From: Planosporangium thailandense
GTDB taxonomy: Bacteria; Actinomycetota; Actinomycetes; Mycobacteriales; Micromonosporaceae
Length of the DNA stretch: 64,000 nt
Assembly (NCBI RefSeq): GCF_011947195.1
Contig: NZ_JAATVY010000019.1
Span: forward strand, 62,001 to 126,000
Direction: 5' to 3'
The notes below the pieces were generated by a model. That model did no database searches. It was not told the origin of the DNA and saw only the letters and a list, made by a program, of their open reading frames with translations. A program made the position numbers and the translations under genes. Position 1 is the first letter of the stretch. Every line of letters starts with the position of its first letter. Shown here piece by piece: positions 7,764 through 16,332 of the stretch.

Positions 7764-9304
7764 CGGCGCTGTCGCTCGCCACCATCCTCGCCGAGTCGGC
7801 CCGCCGCCGGCCGGACAAGGTCGCGGTCATCGACGGCGACGTGCGGGTCACGTACGCGCGGCTGTGGGAGCAGGCCCGCACGTACGCGGCCGGCCTGCGC
7901 GAGCTGGGCATCCGACCCGGTGACCGGATCGCGCTGCTGTCGCCCAACGTCGTGGAGTTCCCGCGCGCGTACTACGGCGCGCTCGCCGCGGGTGCCGTGG
8001 TGGTGCCGGTACACCTGCTGCTGACCGCCGACGAGGCGGCGTACGTGCTGCGCGACAGCGGCGCGAAGCTGCTCATCTGCCACACCAGCCAGCTCGTCAT
8101 GGGCGCGGAGGCCGCCGAGTCCGCGGGCATCCCGCTGGTGAGCGTCGGTCCGCTGTCACCGGGCGCGCCGGTGAGCCCGACGCGGCTGGAGGACGTGAGC
8201 GCCGCGCTGACGCCGCTGTGGTCGTACGAGCTGCGTTCCGCCGATGACACCGCGGTCGTCTTCTACACCAGCGGCACCACGGGGGAGCCGAAGGGCGCGC
8301 TGCTCACCCACCTCAACCTCGTCATGAACGCGACCGTCAACGCTTTCGACAGCCACGACACGAGCGCCGACGACGTGGCGCTCGGGTGCCTGCCGCTGTT
8401 CCACACGTTCGGGCAGACGGTGAGCATGAACACGACGTTCCGGCTCGGGGCGACGCTGGTGCTGCTGCCGCGCTTCTCCGGTGACGCCGCGATCGAGCTG
8501 ATGCTGCGCGAGGGCGTCGACGTGTTCCACGGCGTGCCGACGATGTACGTCGCGCTGGTGGAGGCGGCCGCCCGGCACGAGTGGCTGCCGCGACTGCGGC
8601 TGTGCATCTCCGGCGGGGCGTCACTGCCGGTGGCCGTGCTCGAGCGGTTCAACGAGGCGTTCTCGACGACGATCTACGAGGGGTACGGGTTGTCGGAGAC
8701 CTCCCCGACCGCCACGGTCAACCAGCCGCACTTCGGCACGAGGCCCGGCACCGTGGGCCACCCGGTCTGGGGCGTCGAGGTGGAGGTGGCCCGGCCGGAG
8801 CTCGACGACCGGATCGAGCTGGTGCCCGACGGTGAGCTGGGCGAGGTCGTGATCCGGGGCCACAACGTCTTCGCCGGCTACCTCGGCCGGCCGGAGGCGA
8901 CCGAGCAGGCGGTCGTCGACGGCTGGTTCCGCACCGGCGACCTGGGCACCAGGGACGCCGACGGGTTCATCTCGATCGTCGATCGCAAGAAGGACCTCGT
9001 CATCCGCGGCGGCTTCAACGTCTACCCGCGCGAGGTGGAGGAGGTCATCGCCCGCCATCCGGCGGTCGCGCAGGTCGCCGTCATCGGCGTGCCCGACGTG
9101 GTACACGGCGAGGAGATCTGTGCGGTCGTGGTGCTCGACGGCACCGACCAGCGACCGAGTGACGAGGAGCTGATCGCCTGGAGTCGGGAGCGGCTCGGCC
9201 GGCACAAGTACCCGCGCCGGATCCGTTTCGTCGACGAGCTCCCGCTCGGCCCCAGTCACAAGGTGCTCAAGCGGGAGCTGCGCCGGATGATGGCCGCGGA
9301 GTGA
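7760..9304 (+). CDS. AMP-dependent acyl-CoA synthetase/ligase (FadD-like)
   Basis: 514 residues. The ATP-binding loop is FYTSGTTGEPKGALLTH at about 168-184. GYGLSETSP (about 312-320), FRTGDLG and DRKKDLVIRGGFNVYPREVE form the core of the ANL superfamily, and the C-terminal catalytic lysine is Lys501 in SHKVLKREL. The enzyme adenylates a carboxylic acid and passes it to CoA, feeding the two dehydrogenases encoded just upstream. Its ATG overlaps the preceding TGA. Chain length cannot be read from sequence; mid- to long-chain fatty acid is likely. Confidence 0.92.
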   Translation: MTALSLATILAESARRRPDKVAVIDGDVRVTYARLWEQARTYAAGLRELGIRPGDRIALLSPNVVEFPRAYYGALAAGAVVVPVHLLLTADEAAYVLRDSGAKLLICHTSQLVMGAEAAESAGIPLVSVGPLSPGAPVSPTRLEDVSAALTPLWSYELRSADDTAVVFYTSGTTGEPKGALLTHLNLVMNATVNAFDSHDTSADDVALGCLPLFHTFGQTVSMNTTFRLGATLVLLPRFSGDAAIELMLREGVDVFHGVPTMYVALVEAAARHEWLPRLRLCISGGASLPVAVLERFNEAFSTTIYEGYGLSETSPTATVNQPHFGTRPGTVGHPVWGVEVEVARPELDDRIELVPDGELGEVVIRGHNVFAGYLGRPEATEQAVVDGWFRTGDLGTRDADGFISIVDRKKDLVIRGGFNVYPREVEEVIARHPAVAQVAVIGVPDVVHGEEICAVVVLDGTDQRPSDEELIAWSRERLGRHKYPRRIRFVDELPLGPSHKVLKRELRRMMAAE

Positions 9305-9396
9305 TGGCCGCCGAGTGATGGCCGCCGTGGGCGGCTCGTCACCTCCCGCACCCGCACAGCCCTGACCACAGTATCCTAGGACGCTCTACGCGATGT

Positions 9397-9425
9397 GAGC
9401 CCGCTCGCTGTCGGCGAGCGGGCTC
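9397..9425 (+). terminator. 12-bp GC-rich terminator hairpin
   Basis: GAGCCCGCTCGC (9397-9408) pairs perfectly with GCGAGCGGGCTC (9414-9425) around a TGTCG loop, about 90 bp after the fad operon. Confidence 0.8.
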
Positions 9426-9715
9426 TCGTCGTCGGGTGGGCATCTCTCTGTAGACGGTCCATCGTGGAGCGCGGCTGCGTGCCCATCCGCTGTCTCGCAC
9501 AGGTTTAACACGCCTGAATTCGGCTATACGGCGCAAGCCGACACCGCCGGCCGAGCCGGCGCGGCGGCGTATCCGGAAAGAGCCGAACAGCGGTGATCGC
9601 TGTCCCCGTGGGCACGCTGTCCTGACGGCGCGCCGGGGGCAATGGTACGGGCGTGTCCCTTGCCGCCAGCCGTTCGCTCGGCCCGCTCCGGCTGCGTGTC
9701 CGTCCCGTCTGTCAG
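9426..9715. other. Intergenic stretch without recognisable gene
   Basis: Between the fad terminator and the 15-bp repeats I find no coding frame with actinobacterial codon bias, no RNA gene and no clear promoter. Confidence 0.5.
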
Positions 9716-9775
9716 CCCGTGTTCTTTCAACCCGTGTTCTTTCAACCCGTGTTCTTTCAACCCGTGTTCTTTCAG
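9716..9775. repeat. Four 15-bp tandem repeats (cccgtgttctttcaa)
   Basis: Units at 9716, 9731, 9746 and 9761, the last differing by one base. They end 18 bp before the galactose-oxidase start, i.e. in its leader. The frame through them is open and would read QPVFF five-residue units, but the ribosome site lies after them. Confidence 0.9.
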
Positions 9776-9793
9776 CCCGGTAGTGGAGACTTC

Positions 9794-11902
9794 ATGAACC
9801 CGCTCTCATGGCTGCGCACGCGCAGCGGCAGACCAGCCGTGCTGACGGCGGTCAGTGCCGCCGTCGTGCTCGCCATCAATGGCAAGGCCGCGTACGCCGA
9901 TACGAACCAGATCGCCAATCCCGGTCTGGAGAACCTCGACGCGCGCGGGTTCCCGGTCTGCTGGGAGCCGTCCGAACCGGGCGCTGCCGGCAAGTTCTTC
10001 TCGCTCACCAGCAAGGCGCACAGCGGCGCGAACGCGATGCGGGCGGTCGTCACCGCCGGGGGAGACAATTCCGCCGGGGGGGACAAAACCGCCGGGGGCG
10101 ACAGCCGGGGCCGGGCGCTGATGCTGCAGGACCCGTCCTGCGCGCCGAAGGTATCGCCCGGCCACCAGTACGACGTGTCGCTGTGGTACACGAGCACGAC
10201 GCCGGACGTGGCGCTGACGGTCTTCCGCCACGACGTGGCGAAGGGGTGGCAGTTCTGGGGCGACCTGGCGTCGCTCACACCGGCCTCGACCTTCACGCAG
10301 AAGACCGTGCGCACCCCACCGGTGCCGCCCGGCACCGACCGGATCCGGTGGGGAGCGGCGATCTACGGCGCCGGAACCCTGGTCACCGACGACTACTCCA
10401 CGGTGGACGTCGCCGAGCCGAAGACGCAGGCCGCCCCCTGCACCGCCGGCCCCGCCTGCACCAAGGGCGCCTGGCAGGTCATGCCGTTCAACTCGCCGGT
10501 ACGCGCGGTGCACTCGGTGGTGCTCAACAACGGCAACGTGCTGCTGATCGCCGGCTCCGGCAACGACCCGAACCAGTTCGCCGCGGGCACCTTCAAGACC
10601 GCGCTCTACCAGCCCAAGACAGGCACGTTCATCAGCGTGCCGACCCCGGGGGACATGTTCTGCGGCGGGCACGCCCAACTGCCCGACGGGCGCGTCCTGG
10701 TCGTCAGCGGCACCAAGGCCTACCCGTCCGGCAACCGCACCTACGCGGGGACCAGGGACGCGTACATCTTCGATCCGAAGACCAACAGGTACGAAAAGAC
10801 CAACACCCTCAACGCCGGGCACTGGTACCCGGGCGTGACCACGCTGGGCAACGGTGACGTCATCACGCTCGGTGGCCTGGACGTGGACAGCCACAACACC
10901 GTCGTTGCCGACTACTTCTCCAACGCCCAACAGCGGTGGCTCGGCCCGACCCAGATCCGTCAGGACCGGCGTTTCTGGGGCCTGTACCCGGCAATGGTCC
11001 TGATGCAGGACGGCCGGCTATTCTACACCGGAAGCCACATCTTCGACCCCGGCACCGGACCGGTGATGTACAACCACCAGTCCGGCGCCGTGACCGCGGT
11101 TCCCGGGCTGCGCGGCGCGGACCAGCGGCAGGAGTCGATGAGCGTGCTGCTGCCGCCGGCCCAGGACCAGCGGGTACTCATCGCCGGTGGGAGCAACATC
11201 AACGCCAACACCGACGCCATCCGGCTCACCGACATCGTCGACCTCAAGCAGGCCAGGCCCACCTACACCGCCGGTCCGCTGCTGCCCACCGGCACCCTGA
11301 CCGGTGGCCGGCCGGAGACGCCCAACCAGGGCAAGACCTACCTGTCGCTGGTCACGCTGCCCGACGGCAAGGTCTTCGAGACCGGGGGCGACCTGCACAC
11401 CCGGGCCGACCCGGTGTTCGAGGCGTCCATGTTCGACCCGGCGACCAACACCTTCACGGCCGGGATGGCCACCGACCCGGTGCCGCGTGGGTACCACTCG
11501 TCGGCGTTCCTGCTGCCCGACGGGCGGGTCATGGCCGTCGGGGACAACCCCGCCAACAACAGCTTCGACATGCGCGTGTCGATCTACTCCCCGCCGTACC
11601 TGTTCCATGGCCCGCGGCCGCAGATCCGCAGCGTGGCCGACACCCACTGGGAGTACGGATCGGCACAGCGGATCCGGGTCGACTCGCCGATCGTGAAGGC
11701 GGCGCTGATCCGGCCGGCGGCGGTCACCCACGCCACCGACTCGAACCAGCGGTACGTCGACCTGCCGATGTCGGTCCGGGGGAACCGGGTCACGCTCAAC
11801 GTCACCAGCAACCCCAACATCGCTCCGCCGGGCTGGTACATGCTGTTCGTGGTGAACGCGGCCGGCGTGCCGTCGGTGGCGCAGTGGGTGCACGTCGGAT
11901 GA
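9794..11902 (+). CDS. Secreted galactose oxidase/GlxA-like copper radical oxidase
   Basis: 702 residues from the ATG at 9794 (GGAG at 9785-9788). A signal peptide covers about 1-35. A carbohydrate-binding-like domain (about 37-200) contains an 18-bp/6-residue repeat insert AGGDxx. A Kelch propeller and C-terminal immunoglobulin-like domain follow. All metal-site residues of galactose oxidase are present by motif: Cys290 in MFCGGHAQL, Tyr345 in HWYPG (the Cys-Tyr crosslink pair), Tyr567-His568 in GYHSSAFLLPDGR, and His646 in VTHATD. The end, PGWYMLFVVNAAGVPSVAQWV, is canonical. It should oxidise a primary alcohol or aldehyde to give H2O2 outside the cell. Streptomyces GlxA acts on a glycan at hyphal tips; the substrate here is unknown. 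It overlaps the next gene (ATGA). Confidence 0.9.
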   Translation: MNPLSWLRTRSGRPAVLTAVSAAVVLAINGKAAYADTNQIANPGLENLDARGFPVCWEPSEPGAAGKFFSLTSKAHSGANAMRAVVTAGGDNSAGGDKTAGGDSRGRALMLQDPSCAPKVSPGHQYDVSLWYTSTTPDVALTVFRHDVAKGWQFWGDLASLTPASTFTQKTVRTPPVPPGTDRIRWGAAIYGAGTLVTDDYSTVDVAEPKTQAAPCTAGPACTKGAWQVMPFNSPVRAVHSVVLNNGNVLLIAGSGNDPNQFAAGTFKTALYQPKTGTFISVPTPGDMFCGGHAQLPDGRVLVVSGTKAYPSGNRTYAGTRDAYIFDPKTNRYEKTNTLNAGHWYPGVTTLGNGDVITLGGLDVDSHNTVVADYFSNAQQRWLGPTQIRQDRRFWGLYPAMVLMQDGRLFYTGSHIFDPGTGPVMYNHQSGAVTAVPGLRGADQRQESMSVLLPPAQDQRVLIAGGSNINANTDAIRLTDIVDLKQARPTYTAGPLLPTGTLTGGRPETPNQGKTYLSLVTLPDGKVFETGGDLHTRADPVFEASMFDPATNTFTAGMATDPVPRGYHSSAFLLPDGRVMAVGDNPANNSFDMRVSIYSPPYLFHGPRPQIRSVADTHWEYGSAQRIRVDSPIVKAALIRPAAVTHATDSNQRYVDLPMSVRGNRVTLNVTSNPNIAPPGWYMLFVVNAAGVPSVAQWVHVG
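10055..10108. repeat. Three 18-bp repeats inside the galactose-oxidase gene
   Basis: Units gccgggggxgacxxxxcc at 10055, 10073 and 10091 encode AGGDNS, AGGDKT and AGGDSR in a loop of the N-terminal domain. Confidence 0.85.
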
Positions 11903-12480
11903 GCGGATACGGAGTAGCGCCCCGCCTGGCGGCCGTGTCCGCGGTCGGCGCCGCCGTGCTGGCCATGGTTTCCGGGGCCTCGGTTTCCGGGGTCTCGGTG
12001 TCGGGGGCGTCGGTGTCGGGGGCATCGGTCTCAGGGGTGTCGTCCGGGGCATCGCCAGGGGTGGTCGGCCGCGCCGGTGCCGCGGCGCTGCCGGCCGGCG
12101 GGTCTGCACCGAGGCACCAGCCGAAGTTTCGGCCGGCGTCCCGGCCACAGTCGAGGCCGCAGTCCGAGGGGCAGTCCGGGCCGCAGCCGCCGGTGCCCGC
12201 CCCGTACGTGCACCCCTTCGCCGACCAGTCGGATGTGCCCACAGAAGCGGCGGCGCCGTCGGCCGGCGTGGTGTACTCGGAGGCCGCCGAGGTCGACGGG
12301 TGCGACCACAACTACGGCGTTCCCGGACAATGCGTGCCGTGGAACTTCCCGCCGGGGGTCACCGACCGGTGTGCCTGGCTGGTCGAGCATGGCCTGGGAG
12401 CGGTGACCGTGTCCGGGCGTGACCGTCAGCGCCTGGACACCAACCGCGACGGGGTGGCGTGTGGCCACGGCGATACCTGA
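11899..12480 (+). CDS. Secreted excalibur-type calcium-binding protein
   Basis: 193 residues. The ATG at 11899 overlaps the galactose-oxidase stop, implying translational coupling. A signal-like hydrophobic N-terminus runs into five SVSGA-type five-residue repeats (about 25-52), then a Pro/Gln/Arg-rich linker (about 70-105). The C-terminal 60 residues contain Cys at CDHNYG, GQCVPW, DRCAW and the final DTNRDGVACG. This matches the excalibur extracellular Ca-binding motif DxDxDGxxCE except that Gly replaces the last Glu. It is probably wall-associated; pairing with a copper oxidase suggests the two are secreted together. No enzymatic motif is seen. Confidence 0.72.
   Translation: MSGYGVAPRLAAVSAVGAAVLAMVSGASVSGVSVSGASVSGASVSGVSSGASPGVVGRAGAAALPAGGSAPRHQPKFRPASRPQSRPQSEGQSGPQPPVPAPYVHPFADQSDVPTEAAAPSAGVVYSEAAEVDGCDHNYGVPGQCVPWNFPPGVTDRCAWLVEHGLGAVTVSGRDRQRLDTNRDGVACGHGDT
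11970..12050. repeat. 15-bp degenerate tandem repeats, SVSGA units
   Basis: About five copies of a gtxtcggggxcxtcg unit, in frame within the excalibur-type protein gene. Confidence 0.75.
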
Positions 12481-12660
12481 GACCAGTTGCCTGTGACTCA
12501 GGGCACATGCGGGATGGGAGTACCGGTACGCATCGGATGGTTGTACTTCCCGTCGGTGTGACCAGTGTCCCCGGGCCTCATCCCATATGCCTTCGCGGAA
12601 TACCGTTCGGCTGGAGCCGCGTTGCGCCACTCGCCGCGAGGCGACCTGCACATCGGCACC

Positions 12661-12694
12661 AGAACCCCACGCCGGGAGACCGGCGTGGGGTTCT
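12661..12694 (+). terminator. 15-bp perfect hairpin with GAGA loop
   Basis: AGAACCCCACGCCGG (12661-12675) pairs with CCGGCGTGGGGTTCT (12680-12694) around a GAGA tetraloop. It is about 180 bp after the excalibur gene. The 12481-12660 stretch before it shows no gene I can support. Confidence 0.8.
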
Positions 12695-12745
12695 GTGTAT
12701 TCGGCGCCGGGTGCATCCGTGCGCCTTTCGGCACGCCGGATCGGG

Positions 12746-12774
12746 TTGAGGTGTCCATAGACGCTGACTAATCT
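12746..12774 (+). promoter_or_regulatory. Sigma70-like promoter TTGAGG-17-TAATCT
   Basis: TTGAGG (12746-12751) and TAATCT (12769-12774) are separated by 17 bp, a near-ideal housekeeping promoter. The expected transcription start falls at about 12780-12782, just after the ATG at 12777. Confidence 0.6.
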
Positions 12775-12776
12775 AA

Positions 12777-13493
12777 ATGGCCACGGACCTGGAGGACGCG
12801 ACCTTCAGTTACTTGCTCAGAAGCATGATCCCTCTCGTGGTGGCGCCTCCCGGTCCGATTTCATCCCGCGGGCCACGACTGCGCGGAATAGTGCGCCCGA
12901 ATGATGAACGCGCCCGCGTGGCGCTGTCCGACGATCCGTGGATGGCGTCCGGGCTGGCCGTCGAGTTCGCACTGGCGAGCGACAGTGAGCCACTCGATGT
13001 CGAAGCGGCCATCGACTACGTCAGAACTGCGGTCGCAGCCGACATGAACCGGTCGCGGGAGTGGCAGTCGAACGTTCGCGACAGTCACCGAAACGTCGTC
13101 GTCGAGGCATCGGCGGCCGGGTTCACGACGGAAGCCACGGCCCCCTCCTACGACCACGGGCTGTTCGGACTGTTCAGTCTGCTGGTGCACGGCGGCGGCT
13201 TCCCCTGGTTCGAGGACGTGTACACATTCGCCGGCTTCATGCTCCGGGGCGAGCGGTGTCGGATCTACATCCGGGTGACCGACAACGGCACGGTGTACGG
13301 CATCGAGATCCCGTTGACGCACGCCGACGGGCGGCCGTTGCGGCGCTTCGCGGGAAGCCTGCCCCAGGAACTCGCTTCGCTCGTGCCGGACGGCGACCTG
13401 GCGACCAATCCGGTGATCGACGACCGGGACGACTACTGCGGTCAGGTGTTCGACCTGACGAGCCGGATCATCCCCGCGGCCCCGTCGGCGTAG
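12777..13493 (+). CDS. Conserved hypothetical protein
   Basis: 238 residues from the first ATG. The promoter just upstream would place the transcript start after that codon, so the true start may be the in-frame ATG at 12822 (Met16). No signal peptide or membrane segment is present. The central part SYDHGLFGLFSLLVHGGGFP and the Trp/Tyr-rich WFEDVYTF are distinctive, but I do not recognise the family. The C-terminal region, EIPLTHADGRPLRRF then DDRDDYCGQVFDL, is acidic. The gene is single, between two hairpins, convergent with the Lrp gene. No function is proposed. Confidence 0.7.
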   Translation: MATDLEDATFSYLLRSMIPLVVAPPGPISSRGPRLRGIVRPNDERARVALSDDPWMASGLAVEFALASDSEPLDVEAAIDYVRTAVAADMNRSREWQSNVRDSHRNVVVEASAAGFTTEATAPSYDHGLFGLFSLLVHGGGFPWFEDVYTFAGFMLRGERCRIYIRVTDNGTVYGIEIPLTHADGRPLRRFAGSLPQELASLVPDGDLATNPVIDDRDDYCGQVFDLTSRIIPAAPSA

Positions 13494-13506
13494 GGGGAGC
13501 TTTTCC

Positions 13507-13522
13507 CGGTGGCGGGCCACCG
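13507..13522. terminator. Short hairpin between convergent genes
   Basis: CGGTGG-cggg-CCACCG lies 14 bp after the hypothetical gene and just before the end of the convergent Lrp gene. It is a modest stem of six pairs. Confidence 0.45.
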
Positions 13523-13530
13523 CGACGGCG

Positions 13531-14043
13531 TCACGACGTCGCCCACGGCGTGTCGACGCCGTCGAACTCCTCGAAGACCAACCAGGTCCGGGTCGACAGT
13601 ACCCCGGGGATCGCCTGGACCTGGTTGAGGACCAGATCGCGAAGTGCCGCGTTGTCCGGCGCGCGGACCAGTGCGAGGACGTCGTGGTCACCGCCGAGAA
13701 GGGCGGCGTGCTCCACGTACCGGATCCGGGCGAGCCGGGCCGACACCTCCCGCCAGGTGTTCTGCTCGATCGTGATGCTCACGTACGCGGACGTGCCCAG
13801 TCCCGCCGGCTCGGGCGCCACCTGTGCCCGGAAGCCGGTGATCACGCCGTCCCGCACGAGCCGCTCCACCCTGGCGTACGCGTTGGTGCGGGAGATGTGG
13901 ACGCGCTCGGCCAGCGTCCGAATCGATGCCCGGCCGTCGCGGACGAGGGCGTCGAGGATACGGCGGTCGATGTCGTCGAGGGGTCGTGCCGTTCGTCCCG
14001 CGAGCGAGGCGAAGCCGGCCACCGGATCGGGCTCTTGGCTCAT
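13531..14043 (-). CDS. Lrp/AsnC family transcriptional regulator
   Basis: 170 residues. An N-terminal winged helix-turn-helix (about 20-70) contains LDDIDRRILDALVRDGRASI, then LAERVHISRTNAYARVERLV. A RAM ligand-binding domain (about 85-160) includes GLGTSAYVSITIE, then LLGGDHDVLALVRAPD. It diverges from the E1a-E1b-E2 operon at 14150 with about 106 bp between starts. AsnC-type regulators next to bkd operons (BkdR in other bacteria) sense branched-chain amino acids and control 2-oxoacid dehydrogenase expression. That role is a positional inference here. Confidence 0.9.
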   Translation of the reverse strand: MSQEPDPVAGFASLAGRTARPLDDIDRRILDALVRDGRASIRTLAERVHISRTNAYARVERLVRDGVITGFRAQVAPEPAGLGTSAYVSITIEQNTWREVSARLARIRYVEHAALLGGDHDVLALVRAPDNAALRDLVLNQVQAIPGVLSTRTWLVFEEFDGVDTPWATS

Positions 14044-14062
14044 TGAGGGCGCTCCTGGAGGT

Positions 14063-14079
14063 CAAACGTCCCGCGTTTG
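14063..14079. promoter_or_regulatory. Inverted repeat CAAACG-n5-CGTTTG, candidate Lrp site
   Basis: A perfect 6-bp inverted repeat (CAAACG 14063-14068, CGTTTG 14074-14079) lies 19 bp upstream of the Lrp gene start, in the region shared with the dehydrogenase operon. Confidence 0.5.
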
Positions 14080-14149
14080 CCGCGGTTGTTGAGGCAATCA
14101 TCCGCGAGACGTGACCATAATCTCACCGCAGGTCCAGGAGGTCCTCGCC

Positions 14150-15319
14150 GTGACGACCACACCCCAGGCGATCCGCAGGGCGTCTCCCCGCACCAACCGC
14201 GCAGCCGCGCGGCCGGAGCCAGCCGCCCCGTTACTGCCCAGCCCGGAGCCGGTCCGGCTCCTCGATGAAGCCGGCCGCCGGGTCAGCCCCGAGTGCGCCG
14301 TGCGCGACTACCCGGAGCCGCCGACGGAGACGCTCCGCGAGCTGTACCGGCGGATGGTCATCGGTCGCCGCTTCGACGTCCAGGCCACCGCGCTGACCAA
14401 GCAGGGGCGGCTGGCGGTGTACCCGTCCTCCCGGGGGCAGGAGGCCTGCCAGGTCAGCGGCGTCATGGCGGTGCGGCCGACCGACTGGGTGTTCCCCACC
14501 TACCGCGAGTCGGTGGCCCTCGTGTCGCGGGGCATCGACCCCGTGGAGGTCCTCACGCTGCTGCGCGGCGACTGGCACTGCGGGTACGACCCGGCGGCCT
14601 GGCGGACGGCTCCCCAGTGCACCCCGCTGGCCACCCAGACCGTCCACGCGGCCGGGTTGGCGTACGGAGAGGCCCACCAGGGCCGCGACACGGTGGCGCT
14701 GGTCTTCATCGGCGACGGCGCCACCAGCGAAGGTGACTTCCACGAGGGCGTCAACTTCGCGGCCGTGTTCCGCGCGCCCGTGGTGTTCTTCGTCCAGAAC
14801 AACCGGTACGCCATCAGCGTGCCGCTGTCCCGCCAGACCGCCGCGCCGACGCTCGCGTACAAGGGAGTCGGTTACGGCATCGCCAGCGAGCAGGTCGACG
14901 GCAACGACCCGGTCGCCGTCCTCGCCGTGCTCGCCAACGCCGTCGAGCACGCGCGTTCCGGCCATGGGCCGTTCCTGGTCGAGGCGCACACCTACCGGCT
15001 GGAGCCGCACACCAACGCCGACGACGCCAGCCGGTACCGGTCCATGGACGAGGTCGAGACGTGGCTCGGGCGGGACCCGATCGCGCGGCTGGAGACGTAC
15101 CTGCGTGGTGCCGGGGCGCTCGACGACGCCGCGGTCGACGCCGTAGCCGCCGAAGCCGAGGCGTACGCGGCCGACCTGCGTACCCGCATGAACGCCGACC
15201 CGGTCGTCGACCCGCTCAGCCTGTTCGACCACGTGTACGCGCAGCCCACGCCGCAGCTGCTCGAACAGCGTGCGCAGGTACGCGCCGAGCTGGCGGCCGC
15301 CGAGGAGGGCGAGGCGTGA
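14150..15319 (+). CDS. bkdA: Branched-chain 2-oxoacid (pyruvate-type) dehydrogenase E1 alpha subunit
   Basis: 389 residues from a GTG at 14150, chosen because AGGAGGT (14136-14142) sits 7 nt upstream; a GTG at 14111 is in frame but has no ribosome site. The thiamine-diphosphate motif runs from GDGATSEGDFHEGVNF to VQNNRYAIS. Other signatures are RRMVIGRRFD, SSRGQEA and the C-terminal EAHTYRLEPHTNADD with the phosphorylation-loop-like region. With E1 beta it decarboxylates a branched-chain 2-oxoacid or pyruvate and reductively acylates E2 lipoate. It overlaps E1 beta by four bases. Substrate choice between pyruvate and branched-chain acids rests on context and similarity. Confidence 0.9.
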   Translation: MTTTPQAIRRASPRTNRAAARPEPAAPLLPSPEPVRLLDEAGRRVSPECAVRDYPEPPTETLRELYRRMVIGRRFDVQATALTKQGRLAVYPSSRGQEACQVSGVMAVRPTDWVFPTYRESVALVSRGIDPVEVLTLLRGDWHCGYDPAAWRTAPQCTPLATQTVHAAGLAYGEAHQGRDTVALVFIGDGATSEGDFHEGVNFAAVFRAPVVFFVQNNRYAISVPLSRQTAAPTLAYKGVGYGIASEQVDGNDPVAVLAVLANAVEHARSGHGPFLVEAHTYRLEPHTNADDASRYRSMDEVETWLGRDPIARLETYLRGAGALDDAAVDAVAAEAEAYAADLRTRMNADPVVDPLSLFDHVYAQPTPQLLEQRAQVRAELAAAEEGEA

Positions 15320-16332
15320 CAGCGACAGCGGGGAAAGTGACGATGGCCAAGGCGCTCAACGCGGCGCTGCGCGACTCGCTGGCCGCCGACGAGCGCGTGA
15401 TCGTGTTCGGCGAGGACGTCGGCCAGCTCGGCGGCGTGTTCCGGATCACCGACGGGCTGCTGGCCGACTTCGGGGACAAGCGCTGCTTCGACACGCCACT
15501 GGCCGAGGCCGGCATCGTCGGCTTCGCGGTCGGGCTGGCCATGTCGGGCCTGCGCCCGGTGGTCGAGATGCAGTTCGACGCGTTCGCCTACCCGGCGTTC
15601 GAGCAGATCACCTCGCACGTCGCCAAGCTGCGCAACCGGACCCGCGGGCAGCTGAGCGTCCCGATCGTGATCCGCGTGCCGTACGCGGGGGGCATCGGCG
15701 GCGTCGAGCACCACTGCGACTCCAGCGAGGCGTACTACGCGCACACCCCCGGCCTGAAGGTGGTCATGCCGGCGACCGTGGCTGACGCGTACTCGCTGCT
15801 GCGCGAGGCGATCGCCGACCCCGACCCGGTCGTGTTCATGGAGCCCAAGAAGCTGTACTTCGCCAGTGAGGAGGTGACGCTGCCGGCGACCATGCCCGGT
15901 TTCGGCCGGGCCGTGGTACGGCGGCCGGGGCGCGACGCCACCCTGGTCACGTACGGCGCGGCGGTGCCGGTCGCCCTCGAAGCCGCCGAGGCGGCGCGCG
16001 ACGAGGGGTGGGATCTGGAGGTGATCGACCTGCGGACCATAGTGCCCTTCGACGACGAGACCGTGACCGCCTCCGTACGCCGTACCGGCCGGTGCGTGGT
16101 CATTCAGGAGGCGCAGGGCTTCGCCGGAGTCGGTGCCGAGATCGCCGCGCGGGTGCAGGAGCGCTGCTTCCACTCGCTGCACGCGCCGGTGCTGCGCGTG
16201 GCCGGGCTCGACATCCCGTACCCGGCCCCGAAGCTGGAGCACATCCACCTGCCCGGCGTGGACCGCATCCTCGACGCCGTGGCCCGGCTGCAGTGGGACG
16301 ACCAGCCCGACCCGACCTGGGTGGCGGCATGA
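15316..16332 (+). CDS. bkdB: Branched-chain 2-oxoacid dehydrogenase E1 beta subunit
   Basis: 338 residues. The GTG at 15316 overlaps the E1 alpha stop (GTGA) and follows GAGGAGGGCGAG; the ATG at 15343 is an alternative. It shows VFGEDVGQLGGVFRIT (about 32-47), FDTPLAEAGIVGFAVGLA and a transketolase C-terminal domain ending DIPYPAPKLE. These are all conserved in E1 beta, which together with E1 alpha makes the thiamine-diphosphate heterotetramer. Middle gene of the operon. Confidence 0.92.
   Translation: MTATAGKVTMAKALNAALRDSLAADERVIVFGEDVGQLGGVFRITDGLLADFGDKRCFDTPLAEAGIVGFAVGLAMSGLRPVVEMQFDAFAYPAFEQITSHVAKLRNRTRGQLSVPIVIRVPYAGGIGGVEHHCDSSEAYYAHTPGLKVVMPATVADAYSLLREAIADPDPVVFMEPKKLYFASEEVTLPATMPGFGRAVVRRPGRDATLVTYGAAVPVALEAAEAARDEGWDLEVIDLRTIVPFDDETVTASVRRTGRCVVIQEAQGFAGVGAEIAARVQERCFHSLHAPVLRVAGLDIPYPAPKLEHIHLPGVDRILDAVARLQWDDQPDPTWVAA

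Noticed and set aside
9716-9775. CRISPR-like array
   Set aside because: The repeats are contiguous 15-mers without spacers, and no cas genes are present; the same holds for the 17- and 21-bp arrays.
9653-9793. Upstream start for the galactose-oxidase gene including QPVFF repeats
   Set aside because: The ribosome site and signal peptide both point to ATG 9794; the repeats then lie in the leader.
12481-12776. tRNA or small structured RNA around the 12661 hairpin
   Set aside because: A single perfect stem with a GAGA loop and no cloverleaf; a terminator explains it.
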